A program made the translations under genes and the position numbers. Shown here piece after piece: positions 27,108-36,014 of a stretch of DNA of 64,000 nt. Location: assembly GCA_019358875.1 (NCBI GenBank), contig JAHHIF010000027.1, positions 1-64,000 on the forward strand, in the 5' to 3' direction. How positions within the stretch are numbered: position 1 is the stretch's first letter; each line of letters starts with the position of its first letter. This DNA is from Symplocastrum torsivum CPER-KK1 (GTDB lineage Bacteria > Cyanobacteriota > Cyanobacteriia > Cyanobacteriales > Coleofasciculaceae). The notes under the pieces are model-generated. The model saw only the letters and a list, made by a program, of their open reading frames with translations. It did not search any database and was not told where the DNA came from.

Positions 27108-27752
27108 CTATGAGCAGGTAGTCAAGGGACTCGGACACTGAGCATCTGGTGCAATCCAGCCTTTTAGTCCTTTATATTCAACCAAAGCCCAAGTGCGATC
27201 GCAACTTAAAAGCTTGACGGCTGTCTGTTCCGGAATACGACCAATTGTTGCGCTTTGAGTATTAGCATTCTTGTAAACAGAGACTCCCCTAGAACCATAG
27301 CCACGAGTACTTGTTCCCAACAACTGCGAGTAAATCCATCCAGTTCCCTGAAATTCAACTTCTTGAGGGCTTTCTGCACGAGTTAACTGCACCCAATTGC
27401 CTTGGGAAGCTGTAAGATCGACAACCACACCCGCTGTAGTTGTCGGTAAATTCCCGATAATTTTGTAATTGCTACCTGCTCCAGAGCGCACATTCAACCC
27501 TTTTGGATCAGTATCAATGACATAGGCAGAAATCTCACAAGTTCGTTCACTGTTTAGACTTTCCGCCAACTGAGTATTAGGTTGAGTTGAAGGTTTAGCC
27601 TCAGACGTACTAGATGCTTGAGGTGTTTGCACAGGCGTTGTTGTTGACGGACTCGACGCTTCACTGATTGGAGAGGACTGAGGTAAGTCAGAATCCTGGC
27701 AACCAACAGCAAGGCTACCCAAGAATACAGTCAATATTAATAAGCCTCTCAT
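27108..27752 (-). CDS. SH3-domain lipoprotein
   Basis: The 214-residue product has a lipoprotein signal (LAVGC near residue 18) and a Ser/Thr/Pro-rich linker to about residue 75. Two bacterial SH3-like units follow: GLNVRSGAGSNYKIIGNLPT with GTGWIYSQLLG, and GVSVYKNANTQSATIGRIPE with KGLKGWIAPDAQC. SH3_3 domains often bind cell-wall peptides. The four cysteines toward the end may form disulfides. It is monocistronic between the PD-(D/E)XK gene and the divergent RloA-like gene. The exact role is unknown. Confidence 0.8.
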   Translation of the reverse strand: MRGLLILTVFLGSLAVGCQDSDLPQSSPISEASSPSTTTPVQTPQASSTSEAKPSTQPNTQLAESLNSERTCEISAYVIDTDPKGLNVRSGAGSNYKIIGNLPTTTAGVVVDLTASQGNWVQLTRAESPQEVEFQGTGWIYSQLLGTSTRGYGSRGVSVYKNANTQSATIGRIPEQTAVKLLSCDRTWALVEYKGLKGWIAPDAQCPSPLTTCS

Positions 27753-28001
27753 AACAGTCCTCTTATCGCCTTGCTTTAAATACAGAAACTTGATTTGGTT
27801 CTATGACTATATTTCGGAGAACGATTGAGCTAACCGGGAGATAACCTTTGCAATTCAACAGATAACCTAGGCTCCGTTCCGATTCAGCAATTTGGTCAAA
27901 CAATCTTATACCTTAGCGGTTTAATTCAGTTACTGCTATCCTCAAGGCAAGAAGCTGTGATTTTTTCACACATTCTCGCCCTAAACCTAAAAGTCTATGC
28001 C

Positions 28002-29291
28002 ATGCTTATCGAATTTAGTGTAGGCAACTACAGATCGTTTAAGGAGCAAGTCACCTTTAGCATGGTGGCAGCTAACCTTGTCGCGAAAGACAAAAAGCTC
28101 GATGAAAACAATGTTTTTGAAGTAGATGATGATCTTAAACTACTTAAGAGCGCCGCAATATACGGTGCAAATGCTAGTGGTAAAAGTAACATAGCTAGAG
28201 CTTTGAATTTCATGGGATGGTTCATGATTAATTCTTCTAAAGAGACTCAAAGCACGGAAAAAATCGGTGTTGAGCAATTTAAGCTCAACACTGAAACTGA
28301 AGATAAGCCATCTTTTTTTGAAATAGTATTTTTAATGAATGGTAAGAGATATAGATATGGATTCGAGGCAACTCGTGACAAAGTTGATTCTGAATGGTTA
28401 TTTTATGTTCCTAAATCAAGAGAAACTAAACTGTTCGAGCGTAAACTAGATAATATTAGTGTTTCTAAAATTTATAAAGCTGATGGTATTCAACAAAAAA
28501 CAAGACATAATGCTCTCTTCCTGTCTGTATCTGCTCAATTTAATGTCAAGATTGCAGAAAAAATCTTAGATTGGATAACAAACACAGTTAGAGTTGTTTC
28601 TGGCTTAGATGATGAAGGCTATCGAGAATATACAGTTATTTGTTTGACGGATAACGAAAATAAAGATGAAATCATTCAGTTAATCAAAAAATTAGACTTG
28701 GGATTCGGCAACCTCAAGGTAAAAAAAAGTGAAGTCACTGTTAATTACTTTCCTAATGAACTACCAGATGAAGTAAAAAACTTTATTATAAAAAATGGGA
28801 GAAAAGCAATATCAGTATCAGTTCAGACCATGCACCAAAAAATTGATGAAACAGGAAATCCTGTGTCTACAGAGCTGTTTGATTTAGATGAGCAAGAATC
28901 TGAGGGAACTCAAAAAGTGTTTGCTTTAGCAGGACTTCTTGTTGACACACTGAAAAATGGTAAGGTTTTAATTATTGATGAATTTGATGCTAGAGTCCAT
29001 CCTTTTATCAGTCGTGCAATTGTTGAATTATTTAATTCCAATGAAACAAATCAAAATAATGCTCAGTTAATATTTATGACTCACGATACTAATTTGCTTA
29101 GCAATAAACTTTTTCGTAGAGATCAAATTTGGTTTACCGAAAAAAATAGATATGGTGCAACAGATTTGTACTCTTTAGCAGAATATAAAGTACGTAATGA
29201 TGCATCATTTGAGAGTGATTATATTAAAGGTAGATATGGCGCAATTCCTTATATCGGAAATCTGAATCATCTGCTCGACTCCCATGTCTAG
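28002..29291 (+). CDS. RloA-like AAA/ABC-type ATPase (candidate defence protein)
   Basis: The product is a SMC/OLD-type ATPase (AAA_15/AAA_21 group). It opens with MLIEFSVGNYRSFKEQ, the usual N-terminus of this group, so I place the start at ATG 28002 (429 residues) rather than GTG 27957. Walker A is IYGANASGKSNIARAL, an ABC-signature-like SEGTQKVFALAGLL follows, Walker B is KVLIIDEFDARVHP, and the switch His lies in LIFMTHDTNLLS. It overlaps the RloB-like gene by eight bases, so the two are coupled. The pair resembles RloA-RloB and AbiL-type abortive infection systems. The DNA is much more AT-rich than its neighbours, suggesting transfer. Confidence 0.82.
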   Translation: MLIEFSVGNYRSFKEQVTFSMVAANLVAKDKKLDENNVFEVDDDLKLLKSAAIYGANASGKSNIARALNFMGWFMINSSKETQSTEKIGVEQFKLNTETEDKPSFFEIVFLMNGKRYRYGFEATRDKVDSEWLFYVPKSRETKLFERKLDNISVSKIYKADGIQQKTRHNALFLSVSAQFNVKIAEKILDWITNTVRVVSGLDDEGYREYTVICLTDNENKDEIIQLIKKLDLGFGNLKVKKSEVTVNYFPNELPDEVKNFIIKNGRKAISVSVQTMHQKIDETGNPVSTELFDLDEQESEGTQKVFALAGLLVDTLKNGKVLIIDEFDARVHPFISRAIVELFNSNETNQNNAQLIFMTHDTNLLSNKLFRRDQIWFTEKNRYGATDLYSLAEYKVRNDASFESDYIKGRYGAIPYIGNLNHLLDSHV

Positions 29292-29889
29292 AAGAAAGGT
29301 AAACTCTCGTGGATATTCACCTAGAAAAGTGGATACGAGGGAAGTCAGGCAGAGATTCTTGATCGTATGTGAAGGAGAGAAAACAGAACCTAACTATTTT
29401 AGGAGTTTCCGTGTTTCCACGAATGTAGCTGCAATAGATGTGCAGGGTTTGGGAGAGAATCCGAGCAAACTAGTTCAAAGCGCCAAGGAACTAAAAAAAC
29501 AAGAAGATTATGATCACGTTTGGTGTGTGTTTGATCGTGACTCTTGGACTGTAGAAGATTTTAGTAACGCTATCAAAAATGCTAATGATCAAGGATTTAA
29601 AGTGGCTTATTCCAATGAAGCCTTTGAACTGTGGTATGTCTTACACTTTGAATTTCTCAATACTGGTATTCCTCGAAAGGATTATCTTCGGAAGTTAACT
29701 TCCTTACTTGGTCGGACATATCAAAAAAATAGCGAAACAATCTATGATGAGCTATTTGAGAAGCAGTCTACGGCTGTTAGAAATGCTGAAAATCTTTTTA
29801 AACAATACGAGCATCCCCATCCAGTCAGAGACAATCCATCCACAACAGTGCATCTGTTAGTACAGGAACTCAACAGATTCATTCAATGA
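29284..29889 (+). CDS. RloB-family Toprim-like protein
   Basis: The 201-residue product starts with basic residues and then has FLIVCEGEKTEPNYFRSF (about residues 26-43), VWCVFDRDSW (about 79-88) and YSNEAFELWYVLHFEF (about 106-121). This is the RloB family pattern. The Glu and the Asp-x-Asp match the acidic residues of Toprim nucleases, as in the split OLD-type systems. The eight-base overlap with the ATPase gene implies a two-component complex in which ATP turnover licenses a nuclease or other effector. The defence role comes from relatives, not from this sequence. Confidence 0.8.
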   Translation: MSRRKVNSRGYSPRKVDTREVRQRFLIVCEGEKTEPNYFRSFRVSTNVAAIDVQGLGENPSKLVQSAKELKKQEDYDHVWCVFDRDSWTVEDFSNAIKNANDQGFKVAYSNEAFELWYVLHFEFLNTGIPRKDYLRKLTSLLGRTYQKNSETIYDELFEKQSTAVRNAENLFKQYEHPHPVRDNPSTTVHLLVQELNRFIQ

Positions 29890-29931
29890 GTAGACTTTGA
29901 ACAATCTCCTTTTTTCTCCCCAGATATAGTC

Positions 29932-30561
29932 TTAGTCTAATTTAACTACGATTGGTTCGCAATTGAGAGTTTCTGATGACTTCTGTTGAGAAGAAGATGC
30001 TTCGCAATTAATACTATTAGGCTTAAAAAGAAGCTTCAGTTCTTTCGTTCCTTCTGGCACTTCAAATGCCACCTCACCCTGCTGTTCATCACCTGGGCTG
30101 AGTTGACCTGTAGGGCTTTGTACATCATCTAAAGCTCCAGCCAGGAGAGCTACCTCATACTGATTATTTTTACTATCTATCAGCCCAAAAGATACAACAG
30201 AAATAGTTTGAGAACTCTGTCCTTTGTTGGTAATTGTGGTAGATACTACTATCCACTTTTGTCCTTGATTCGGTTTGATTACTCCTTTGCCTTGATGTTC
30301 ACGTATGCCGTTAACTTTAAATTCCAAATCGAGATTTTTATCTTTAATTGAAATGGGGATATCTATGTCATGTATCGTTTTTGGCAAGGATAGCGGTAAA
30401 GGCTTCAGCGCTGTTTCTTCAGAAGGCTGACTACTTGAGTTCTCAGCACTTGTCGATTCAGATGTATTGTGAGGGCGTTCTGTGGAAGAACACGCAGCTA
30501 TCAGGGCAAGTAGAGTAATTGTTGCTATCCAGCCCATGAGGGCTTTTAAGAATTGATTCAT
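29932..30561 (-). CDS. Lipoprotein with DUF4352-like domain
   Basis: The 209-residue lipoprotein has lipobox LIAAC near residue 24 and a Ser/Glu-rich linker to about residue 55. A beta-rich domain follows, with GQKWIVVSTTITNKGQSSQT, SFGLIDSKNNQYEVAL and SPGDEQQGEVAFEVPEGTKE, the pattern of DUF4352, an immunoglobulin-like fold of exported proteins. It converges with the RloB-like gene, ending 42 bases from it. No ligand or partner can be assigned. Confidence 0.7.
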   Translation of the reverse strand: MNQFLKALMGWIATITLLALIAACSSTERPHNTSESTSAENSSSQPSEETALKPLPLSLPKTIHDIDIPISIKDKNLDLEFKVNGIREHQGKGVIKPNQGQKWIVVSTTITNKGQSSQTISVVSFGLIDSKNNQYEVALLAGALDDVQSPTGQLSPGDEQQGEVAFEVPEGTKELKLLFKPNSINCEASSSQQKSSETLNCEPIVVKLD

Positions 30562-30748
30562 ACGTTCTGCGATCGCTCAATTGCACTTCTTCATACAGTT
30601 GACGTTCACTCGGCTGCCTAAGCTCCAGGGATATAAGACAATTGATGTAGAAACCTACCTCTACATGAATGCAAGCATTTTGAATGGCTCGTAGCAGTTC
30701 TCAGTTAAATGACGTACAGCGAAAAGCCGTGAAACCGCGTTGGAGTCA

Positions 30749-30780
30749 GGAAAACAAAAAAGCTCATAGCTGATAGCTTT
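30749..30780 (-). terminator. Terminator-like repeat behind the MsbA-like gene
   Basis: Read on the minus strand, AAAGCTATCAGCTATGAGC is followed by TTTTTTGTTTTCC, 23 bases after the stop of the 30804-32642 gene. AAAGCT/AGCTTT form the stem before the T-run. A near copy lies at 51457-51488. Confidence 0.55.
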
Positions 30781-30803
30781 CTGCTATGGAACGTCTCCAC
30801 GGC

Positions 30804-32642
30804 TCAAGTCCCTAACATCTGCAACTTATACAAACTTGCGTATAGTCCATTCTCTTCCAACAGTTCTTCGTGGCTACCCGATTCGATCAACTCTCCTCGC
30901 TTCAGTACGAGAATCCGGTCTACGTTGCGAATCGTTGAGAGTCGATGGGCAATAATAATGGCTGTGCGTTTTTCTAACAATCGGTCTAAGGCTTGTTGAA
31001 TCAATGCTTCTGTACCGACATCTAAACTTGCTGTTGCCTCATCCAATACCAGGATACTAGGGTCGCGAATTGCTGCACGGGCAAAGGCTAATAGTTGCTT
31101 TTGACCACCAGAGAGATTAGTCCCTCGCTCCCGTAGTTGAGTATCGTAGCCTTGGGGCAGTTGTTCAATAAAACTGGCAATGTTAGTAACTTTTGCGGCG
31201 GTTTCGATTTCTTCAAATGGGTAGGTTTCTCCCAATGTAATGTTGCCCTTAACATCTCCAGCAAATAGAAACCCCTCCTGAAGGATAACGCCCATATAGC
31301 GCCGCAAGTCTGCTTGGCGTAAATCACGAATGTCGATGCCATCGATGAGTATTCGTCCTTTTGTTGGCTCATAGAGGCGGCACAAAAGACGGATAATTGA
31401 ACTTTTCCCCGCACCTGTGGGGCCGACTAATGCCACTTTTTCACCAGGATGGATAGTAAAGTCTAGGTTTTTTAGAACATATTCATCGGGTTTGTAGCCA
31501 AACCAAACCTGTTCAAAACGAATTTCTCCAGTCTGGGAGTTACCGTTTTGAGAGGCAAGAGTTAGATGCTGCTGGACACCATGTTCTGGATCGCGGATTT
31601 CAATCGGTTCATCCATAATGTCGCTGATGCGCTCAACTGCGGTGAACCCAGCTTGGATCATGGTGAACTTTTCTGCAAAGCGGCGCAAGGGGTCAAACAG
31701 ACGCTGTGCATACAGGATAAAGGCTGACAACGCTCCAAAGCTAAGGGTATTTCCCAGGACAAACGAACCACCTAGCCAGAGTACAGCAGCGATCGCAACT
31801 AAGCTAATCCATTCTAGTGTCGCAGAAACAGCGGAATCGTGAAAGATGGTTTTGTCTACTTGAGTGACGTAGCGCTGGTTAACCGTGCGAAACATCTCGG
31901 CATTGAATTGCTCACGCCTGAACAGTTGCACGACGTTCATGCCAGCGATGTTTTCTTGCAACATTGAGTTAAGCGCTGATAGTTCTTCCCTTGCTTTGTA
32001 GTTCGCTTTGCGATACTGCTGCTGGAAGTAAATGATTAAACCCATAACAGGCACTAGCATTAGCACCAGCATCAATGCCAGTTGCCATTGCACAAAAAAC
32101 ATGGTGACTGCAATCACCACCATTGATAGGATGTCACCAATAATTCCAATTGCACCTGTAGAAAAGACATCTCCTAAGGCTTCGACATCGCTGGTGAGTC
32201 GAGTAATCAACCGCCCAACGGGGGTTCGGTCAAAAAATCGGGCGGCGAGGGAGGTTACATGATCAAAAAGGTCATCGCGAATCCCTGCCGTCATTTGTTG
32301 TCCTACCTTGACTACCAGATATCCCTGAACGGCAACAAAGACTAGCCGAACAATGATAGTTAGTAGCAACAACCCAATAAGTATATTTATCCCCTCAGTT
32401 AACGTGCTGTCTTTCAGAAAAAACCAGATTTGCTGTTCATCACGAAGTAAGGAGACAGCTTGTCCAATGATTAAGGGTTGAACGGCACTTGCTATAGACA
32501 ACGGCAGCAATAAAGTGATGGAAATCAGTAACAAGCGGCTATTGCGACGGGCATAAGGTACTAACCGCAGGAAAAGCCGCCAGTCATTTTCTCGTACTCG
32601 TTGGCTTCGATTCGCCGAGCTAGGTGTTAAAAAACTTGACAT
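30804..32642 (-). CDS. MsbA-like ABC exporter (fused permease and ATPase)
   Basis: The 612-residue half-transporter has six membrane helices in residues about 35-330 and a nucleotide-binding domain in about 375-610. Walker A is VGPTGAGKSS, the signature is NLSGGQKQLLAFARA, Walker B is SILVLDEATASLD and the switch is IIIAHRLSTIRNV. Intracellular loop signatures DRTPVGRLITRLTSDVEALG and LQENIAGMNVVQLFRRE are typical of lipid or multidrug exporters. It works as a homodimer, or as a heterodimer with another half-transporter; none is nearby. The start ATG and family length agree. Substrate unassigned. Confidence 0.92.
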   Translation of the reverse strand: MSSFLTPSSANRSQRVRENDWRLFLRLVPYARRNSRLLLISITLLLPLSIASAVQPLIIGQAVSLLRDEQQIWFFLKDSTLTEGINILIGLLLLTIIVRLVFVAVQGYLVVKVGQQMTAGIRDDLFDHVTSLAARFFDRTPVGRLITRLTSDVEALGDVFSTGAIGIIGDILSMVVIAVTMFFVQWQLALMLVLMLVPVMGLIIYFQQQYRKANYKAREELSALNSMLQENIAGMNVVQLFRREQFNAEMFRTVNQRYVTQVDKTIFHDSAVSATLEWISLVAIAAVLWLGGSFVLGNTLSFGALSAFILYAQRLFDPLRRFAEKFTMIQAGFTAVERISDIMDEPIEIRDPEHGVQQHLTLASQNGNSQTGEIRFEQVWFGYKPDEYVLKNLDFTIHPGEKVALVGPTGAGKSSIIRLLCRLYEPTKGRILIDGIDIRDLRQADLRRYMGVILQEGFLFAGDVKGNITLGETYPFEEIETAAKVTNIASFIEQLPQGYDTQLRERGTNLSGGQKQLLAFARAAIRDPSILVLDEATASLDVGTEALIQQALDRLLEKRTAIIIAHRLSTIRNVDRILVLKRGELIESGSHEELLEENGLYASLYKLQMLGT

Positions 32643-32733
32643 TTACTATCTGATTTCTAATTTCTGTAAACAAAAACGGCAAAACGAAACACAAGCTTTC
32701 ATAATGTAACTTAAAAGGTCTTATGTCATCATC

Positions 32734-33336
32734 ATGCGTGAGATAGAAACAGAGAGACTGCTACTCAGGCAGTTCACAATGGATGATTTAGATGATTTAT
32801 ATTTTATTTATAGTCATCCTGATTTAAGTAAGTATCTGTCCAATGAACAACCGCTTCGCTTAGACCAAACTAGGGCAGCGATTAATTCGATAATAGAAAG
32901 CTGGCAACAGCATAAGTTTGGTGTCTGGGCAGTCGTTTATAAAAAACATAGAAAGTTAATTGGTCATTGCGGACTTAAGTTTCTCGAAAACACACCAGAA
33001 GTCCAAATTGGTTATTTGCTATTAAAAGACTACTGGAGAAGGGGTTTTGGTACAGAAGCCGCCGCTGCTGTGCTGAAGTATGGGTTTGATGTCGTAAAAC
33101 TTGAAAGAATTGTTGCGATCGCAAAACCAGAAAACATTGCCTCACGCCGTGTAATGGAAAAAATAGGAATGAAATATGAAAAAGATGCCTACTACTATGA
33201 CAACGATGTTGTGTATTATTCCCTTTCACGGCAAGCTCAGCAATTAGAAGCTCTGCAACTAAAGGACTTAGGAAAGTATGAGGAGCTTACTCTGCCTATT
33301 CCCCAACCTCTAGCCCCAGTCCTTGGAGGAATTTAG
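32734..33336 (+). CDS. GNAT-family N-acetyltransferase (RimJ/RimL type)
   Basis: The 200-residue enzyme transfers acetyl from acetyl-CoA to an amine. It starts with the family sequence ETERLLLRQFTMDDLDDL. The acetyl-CoA site lies at about residues 92-112 (LLKDYWRRGFGTEAAAAVLK, with the R-x-x-G-x-G/A loop) and is followed by VKLERIVAIAKPENIASRRV. The RimJ/L clade acetylates ribosomal protein N-termini in E. coli, but cyanobacterial paralogues act on unknown substrates. The last about 30 residues (LQLKDLGKYEELTLPIPQPL) are an extension. It diverges from the MsbA-like gene, 91 bases apart. Confidence 0.88.
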   Translation: MREIETERLLLRQFTMDDLDDLYFIYSHPDLSKYLSNEQPLRLDQTRAAINSIIESWQQHKFGVWAVVYKKHRKLIGHCGLKFLENTPEVQIGYLLLKDYWRRGFGTEAAAAVLKYGFDVVKLERIVAIAKPENIASRRVMEKIGMKYEKDAYYYDNDVVYYSLSRQAQQLEALQLKDLGKYEELTLPIPQPLAPVLGGI

Positions 33337-33767
33337 TTGATCGCTATACTCAATAAACTTGTTGTGGGTAAGGGTATTTTCAAGACAGCTTGAAGTGTTA
33401 GTTGATGTAGTAAAACTAAGCAGAGTTTTTGGGGTTTTTAATCTGAAACCTCAAATTCATACTGTCCAAAAAGTAGGAATAAAGAGACTACTTTGAGAAC
33501 ACCGATGTTGTTTATTGTACGCGATCGCGTGCAGCTTTCTAAGCTTTGGACAAGCCAGTTGAATTCATACATAGCAACTTAAATCAGTTGTTGGTTATTT
33601 GTTATTTGTATTCTTTAAGAAACAAATAACCAACAACGAAGCGGCAGACGGTTATCCCTCCCCTCACTAGAAGGAAGGGCTTTCCGTCGCTTTCTGTAGC
33701 CCTGCAAAAGCGTATTTAGAGACCGAATTTTCGACCCGTAATCAGTTGCCAAGCAAGATTGATTGAC
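33337..33767. other. Intergenic region with a long palindrome
   Basis: No gene is visible in 431 bases. It contains one HIP1-like site near 33522, the 17-bp palindrome at 33587-33637, and an AGGAAGGG-type C/G-rich tract near 33655-33680. Confidence 0.5.
33587..33637. repeat. Perfect 17-bp inverted repeat
   Basis: GTTGTTGGTTATTTGTT (33587-33603) is the exact reverse complement of AACAAATAACCAACAAC (33621-33637), with a 17-base spacer. The arms contain the AACAACC heptamer seen elsewhere in the window. There is no ORF or T-run, so it may be a mobile repeat hairpin or a terminator for the two convergent genes around it. Confidence 0.85.
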
Positions 33768-34835
33768 CTACTTCCAGCCCGCGCCATCGACGATTTTAAT
33801 AACTTCTGGATTATTGCGCCCATAGGCAGCGACATTCACGGAATCAGCTTTAAACTTACCCAGTTGAGCAACTATAGGTTCCACTTCTACGCCTTCGACG
33901 ACAGGGTACTCGTTATTCCCTTCCGCAAAAATCTTCTGGGCTTCTGGGCTAGCCAAATATTCCAGAAAAGCAACAGCGTTTTCTGAGTGCGGTGCCGTGG
34001 CGACAACTCCAGCACCACTGATGTTAACGTGGGTACCGCGTCCCTCCTGGTTAGGGAAGAAAACACCCGTCTTAGCAATAGCTGCTTTATCTTGTGCATC
34101 GTCTGATTTAGCAATGCGTGCCCAGTAGTAGTGGTTAACGATTGCCACATCACACACTCCCTTAGCTACCCCTGCAATTTGCTCGATATCCCCTCCTTCA
34201 GGTTCCCGTGCCAAATTGCTCACCAGACCTTTAGCCCACTCTTCGGTTTTCTCTACTCCCTCCGATTCCACCATTGAACCTAAAAGAGACTGGTTGTAGA
34301 CGTTATTGGAACTGCGGACACAGACGCGCCCTTTCCACTGGGGTTCTGCTAGAGCTTCATAGGTAGACAACTCTGACGGCTTGACGGCATCCTTGTTATA
34401 AACAATCACCCTCGCCCGCTTGGTCAAGCCAAACCACAGTCCGTCTGGATGGCGCAGGTTTTCTGGAACGGCTGCTTTTAATACTGAGGAAGAGACGGGC
34501 TGAAATAATCCTTCTTCCTCTGCCCGCCAGAGACGACCTGCATCAACGGTGATAAACACATCCGCTGGACTGTTTTTGCCTTCAGTTTTAATCCGCTCGA
34601 TTAGTTGATCGGCATCCGCCTCGATCAGCTTAACTTTGATACCAGTTTTTGATGTAAATTTGTTGTACAGTTCCTCATCAGTATTGTAGTGACGAGACGA
34701 GTAGACGCTGACAACTTTATCATCGTTAGCCGTTCCGACACCTGCTTGCTTGTTTGATTGAGGAGAACATCCAGCCGCTACTAATACAGCCAGTCCTGTC
34801 AGGGTCGCTACTAAACTACGTCGCGTCAGTTTCAT
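33768..34835 (-). CDS. futA: Iron(III) ABC transporter substrate-binding protein FutA
   Basis: The 355-residue protein has a twin-Arg/lipoprotein-like leader (LTRRSLVATL, then VLVAAGC near residue 23). The Fe3+-binding domain includes VVSVYSSRHYNTDEELYNKF, VFITVDAGRLWRAEEEGLFQ, VRSSNNVYNQSLLGSMVE and the metal-ligand region VAIVNHYYWARIAKSD, with the adjacent tyrosines of FutA/FbpA-type proteins. FutA1/FutA2 deliver ferric iron to FutB-FutC. Those transporter genes are absent, as is usual in cyanobacteria. The neighbouring hydroxylase gene on the same strand fits an iron theme. I could not find a convincing Fur box. I cannot distinguish FutA1 from FutA2. Confidence 0.9.
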   Translation of the reverse strand: MKLTRRSLVATLTGLAVLVAAGCSPQSNKQAGVGTANDDKVVSVYSSRHYNTDEELYNKFTSKTGIKVKLIEADADQLIERIKTEGKNSPADVFITVDAGRLWRAEEEGLFQPVSSSVLKAAVPENLRHPDGLWFGLTKRARVIVYNKDAVKPSELSTYEALAEPQWKGRVCVRSSNNVYNQSLLGSMVESEGVEKTEEWAKGLVSNLAREPEGGDIEQIAGVAKGVCDVAIVNHYYWARIAKSDDAQDKAAIAKTGVFFPNQEGRGTHVNISGAGVVATAPHSENAVAFLEYLASPEAQKIFAEGNNEYPVVEGVEVEPIVAQLGKFKADSVNVAAYGRNNPEVIKIVDGAGWK

Positions 34836-35141
34836 GGTTTAATTCACTCTCATCGTGATGCTGTTGATATGAATCCTCAAGTTGGATAATGCTTCAACTT
34901 AATGCAAGTCTTTCTTAATTGTTCGCATAGCTTTTTGAAAGTATCTGAACTTTGTCAGCTTTGTCAAGAGTGTCTTTCACTACCCATGTCAAGGTTAAGG
35001 TCCGTAGGTGGTAGGTTTTAGGGGAAAATCTAGATCAAGACTTGAACAGATTGGACTTCGGGGAAATTCTAACTCCAAGACTCGCCGCTTACCTTACTAC
35101 CTCACACGCCATAGCTGCTGCATTGAAAGGGGTAGCGTCTA
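34836..35141. other. Intergenic region between futA and the hydroxylase gene
   Basis: About 305 bases with no recognisable gene. They should carry the futA promoter. A near-AT stretch around 34880-34930 is the likeliest promoter zone, but no clear operator was seen. Confidence 0.4.
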
Positions 35142-35810
35142 TCACTCGGCCCACTTCCGCAGCAAATTCGCATGGCTTTTCGAGATTAAGTCAAACTCGA
35201 TTGTTTTGCCCTGTTTGGTAAAAATTGCTCTACGAGTCGTGTCTAAATCAAACAAAATCTCTCGTTCGCTTGGCTCACGTACTAAGCTCTGAACCCAACC
35301 TACAGCAACTAACCTAACGCCTTCCGTCACAGGCTCCACCCGATGTAGGGTAGAGGATGGGTAAACAATCACTGAACCAGCTTCGAGCTTGTATGCCTGT
35401 TCAGCGTCTGTGCTTTCTATCACTAACTCACCCCCCTCATAGGTAGAGGGCGGACTCAGAAATAGGGTGAGGGAAACATCTGAGCGCAGAAAATCTTGAT
35501 TGCCCATTAATGCGTTATCAATGTGTCGGCCGTAGGACATACCTGCTTCGTAGCGGCTAAATAGCATTGAGTGAATGACTCGCGGTAGAACTGCCATCTG
35601 GAATACAGCATGGCGTTTTAGGGCAGCCTTGACTAAATCCTTTAAATCTTTGGCATAGGTAGCCTCGCTCTTGAGTTGAAAATTGTGTTTAACAACTTTG
35701 GCGTGCCAGCCTGCGGTAGTTTTGCCGTCTACAAAGTCAGTCTCATTGAGACTGGACGTAATAACCTGCAATTCCTCTGGGGTAAGGACGTTGGGGATGG
35801 AAAGAATCAT
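35142..35810 (-). CDS. Fe(II)/2-oxoglutarate PKHD-type hydroxylase (PiuC/YbiX family)
   Basis: The 222-residue enzyme family uses Fe(II) and 2-oxoglutarate. The metal triad is visible as His and Asp in YGRHIDNALM (about residues 102-111) and His in SSTLHRVEPV (about 160-169); the downstream Arg in GVRLVAVGWVQS binds the cosubstrate. YEGGELVI and GSVIVYPSSTL belong to the double-stranded helix. The frame is open to TTG 35831, but ATG 35810 (MILSIPNVLTPEEL) is the natural start. PiuC-type proteins are often co-regulated with iron uptake; futA lies downstream on the same strand. Confidence 0.88.
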   Translation of the reverse strand: MILSIPNVLTPEELQVITSSLNETDFVDGKTTAGWHAKVVKHNFQLKSEATYAKDLKDLVKAALKRHAVFQMAVLPRVIHSMLFSRYEAGMSYGRHIDNALMGNQDFLRSDVSLTLFLSPPSTYEGGELVIESTDAEQAYKLEAGSVIVYPSSTLHRVEPVTEGVRLVAVGWVQSLVREPSEREILFDLDTTRRAIFTKQGKTIEFDLISKSHANLLRKWAE

Positions 35811-36014
35811 CGTGGGAACCCCTATTAACAAACAACCTCTGGGTTGAGTTCAGACAGTAAAGCCTATGGATAAGCTTGGCCGAGGCGAGTAGTTTTACCT
35901 CTTTCTCTCCTGATGGCTCAACTTGTTACTTTAACTTTATAGTTGATAAAAGCTAGCAACAGTCAATGTAGCTAGTGCTTCTTTAGTGTGTTGACGATAT
36001 ATAGGGATACAAGA

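Noticed and set aside
34836..34960. Possible Fur box upstream of futA
   Set aside because: GATAATGC-type fragments exist but there is no symmetrical GATAAT/ATTATC arrangement.
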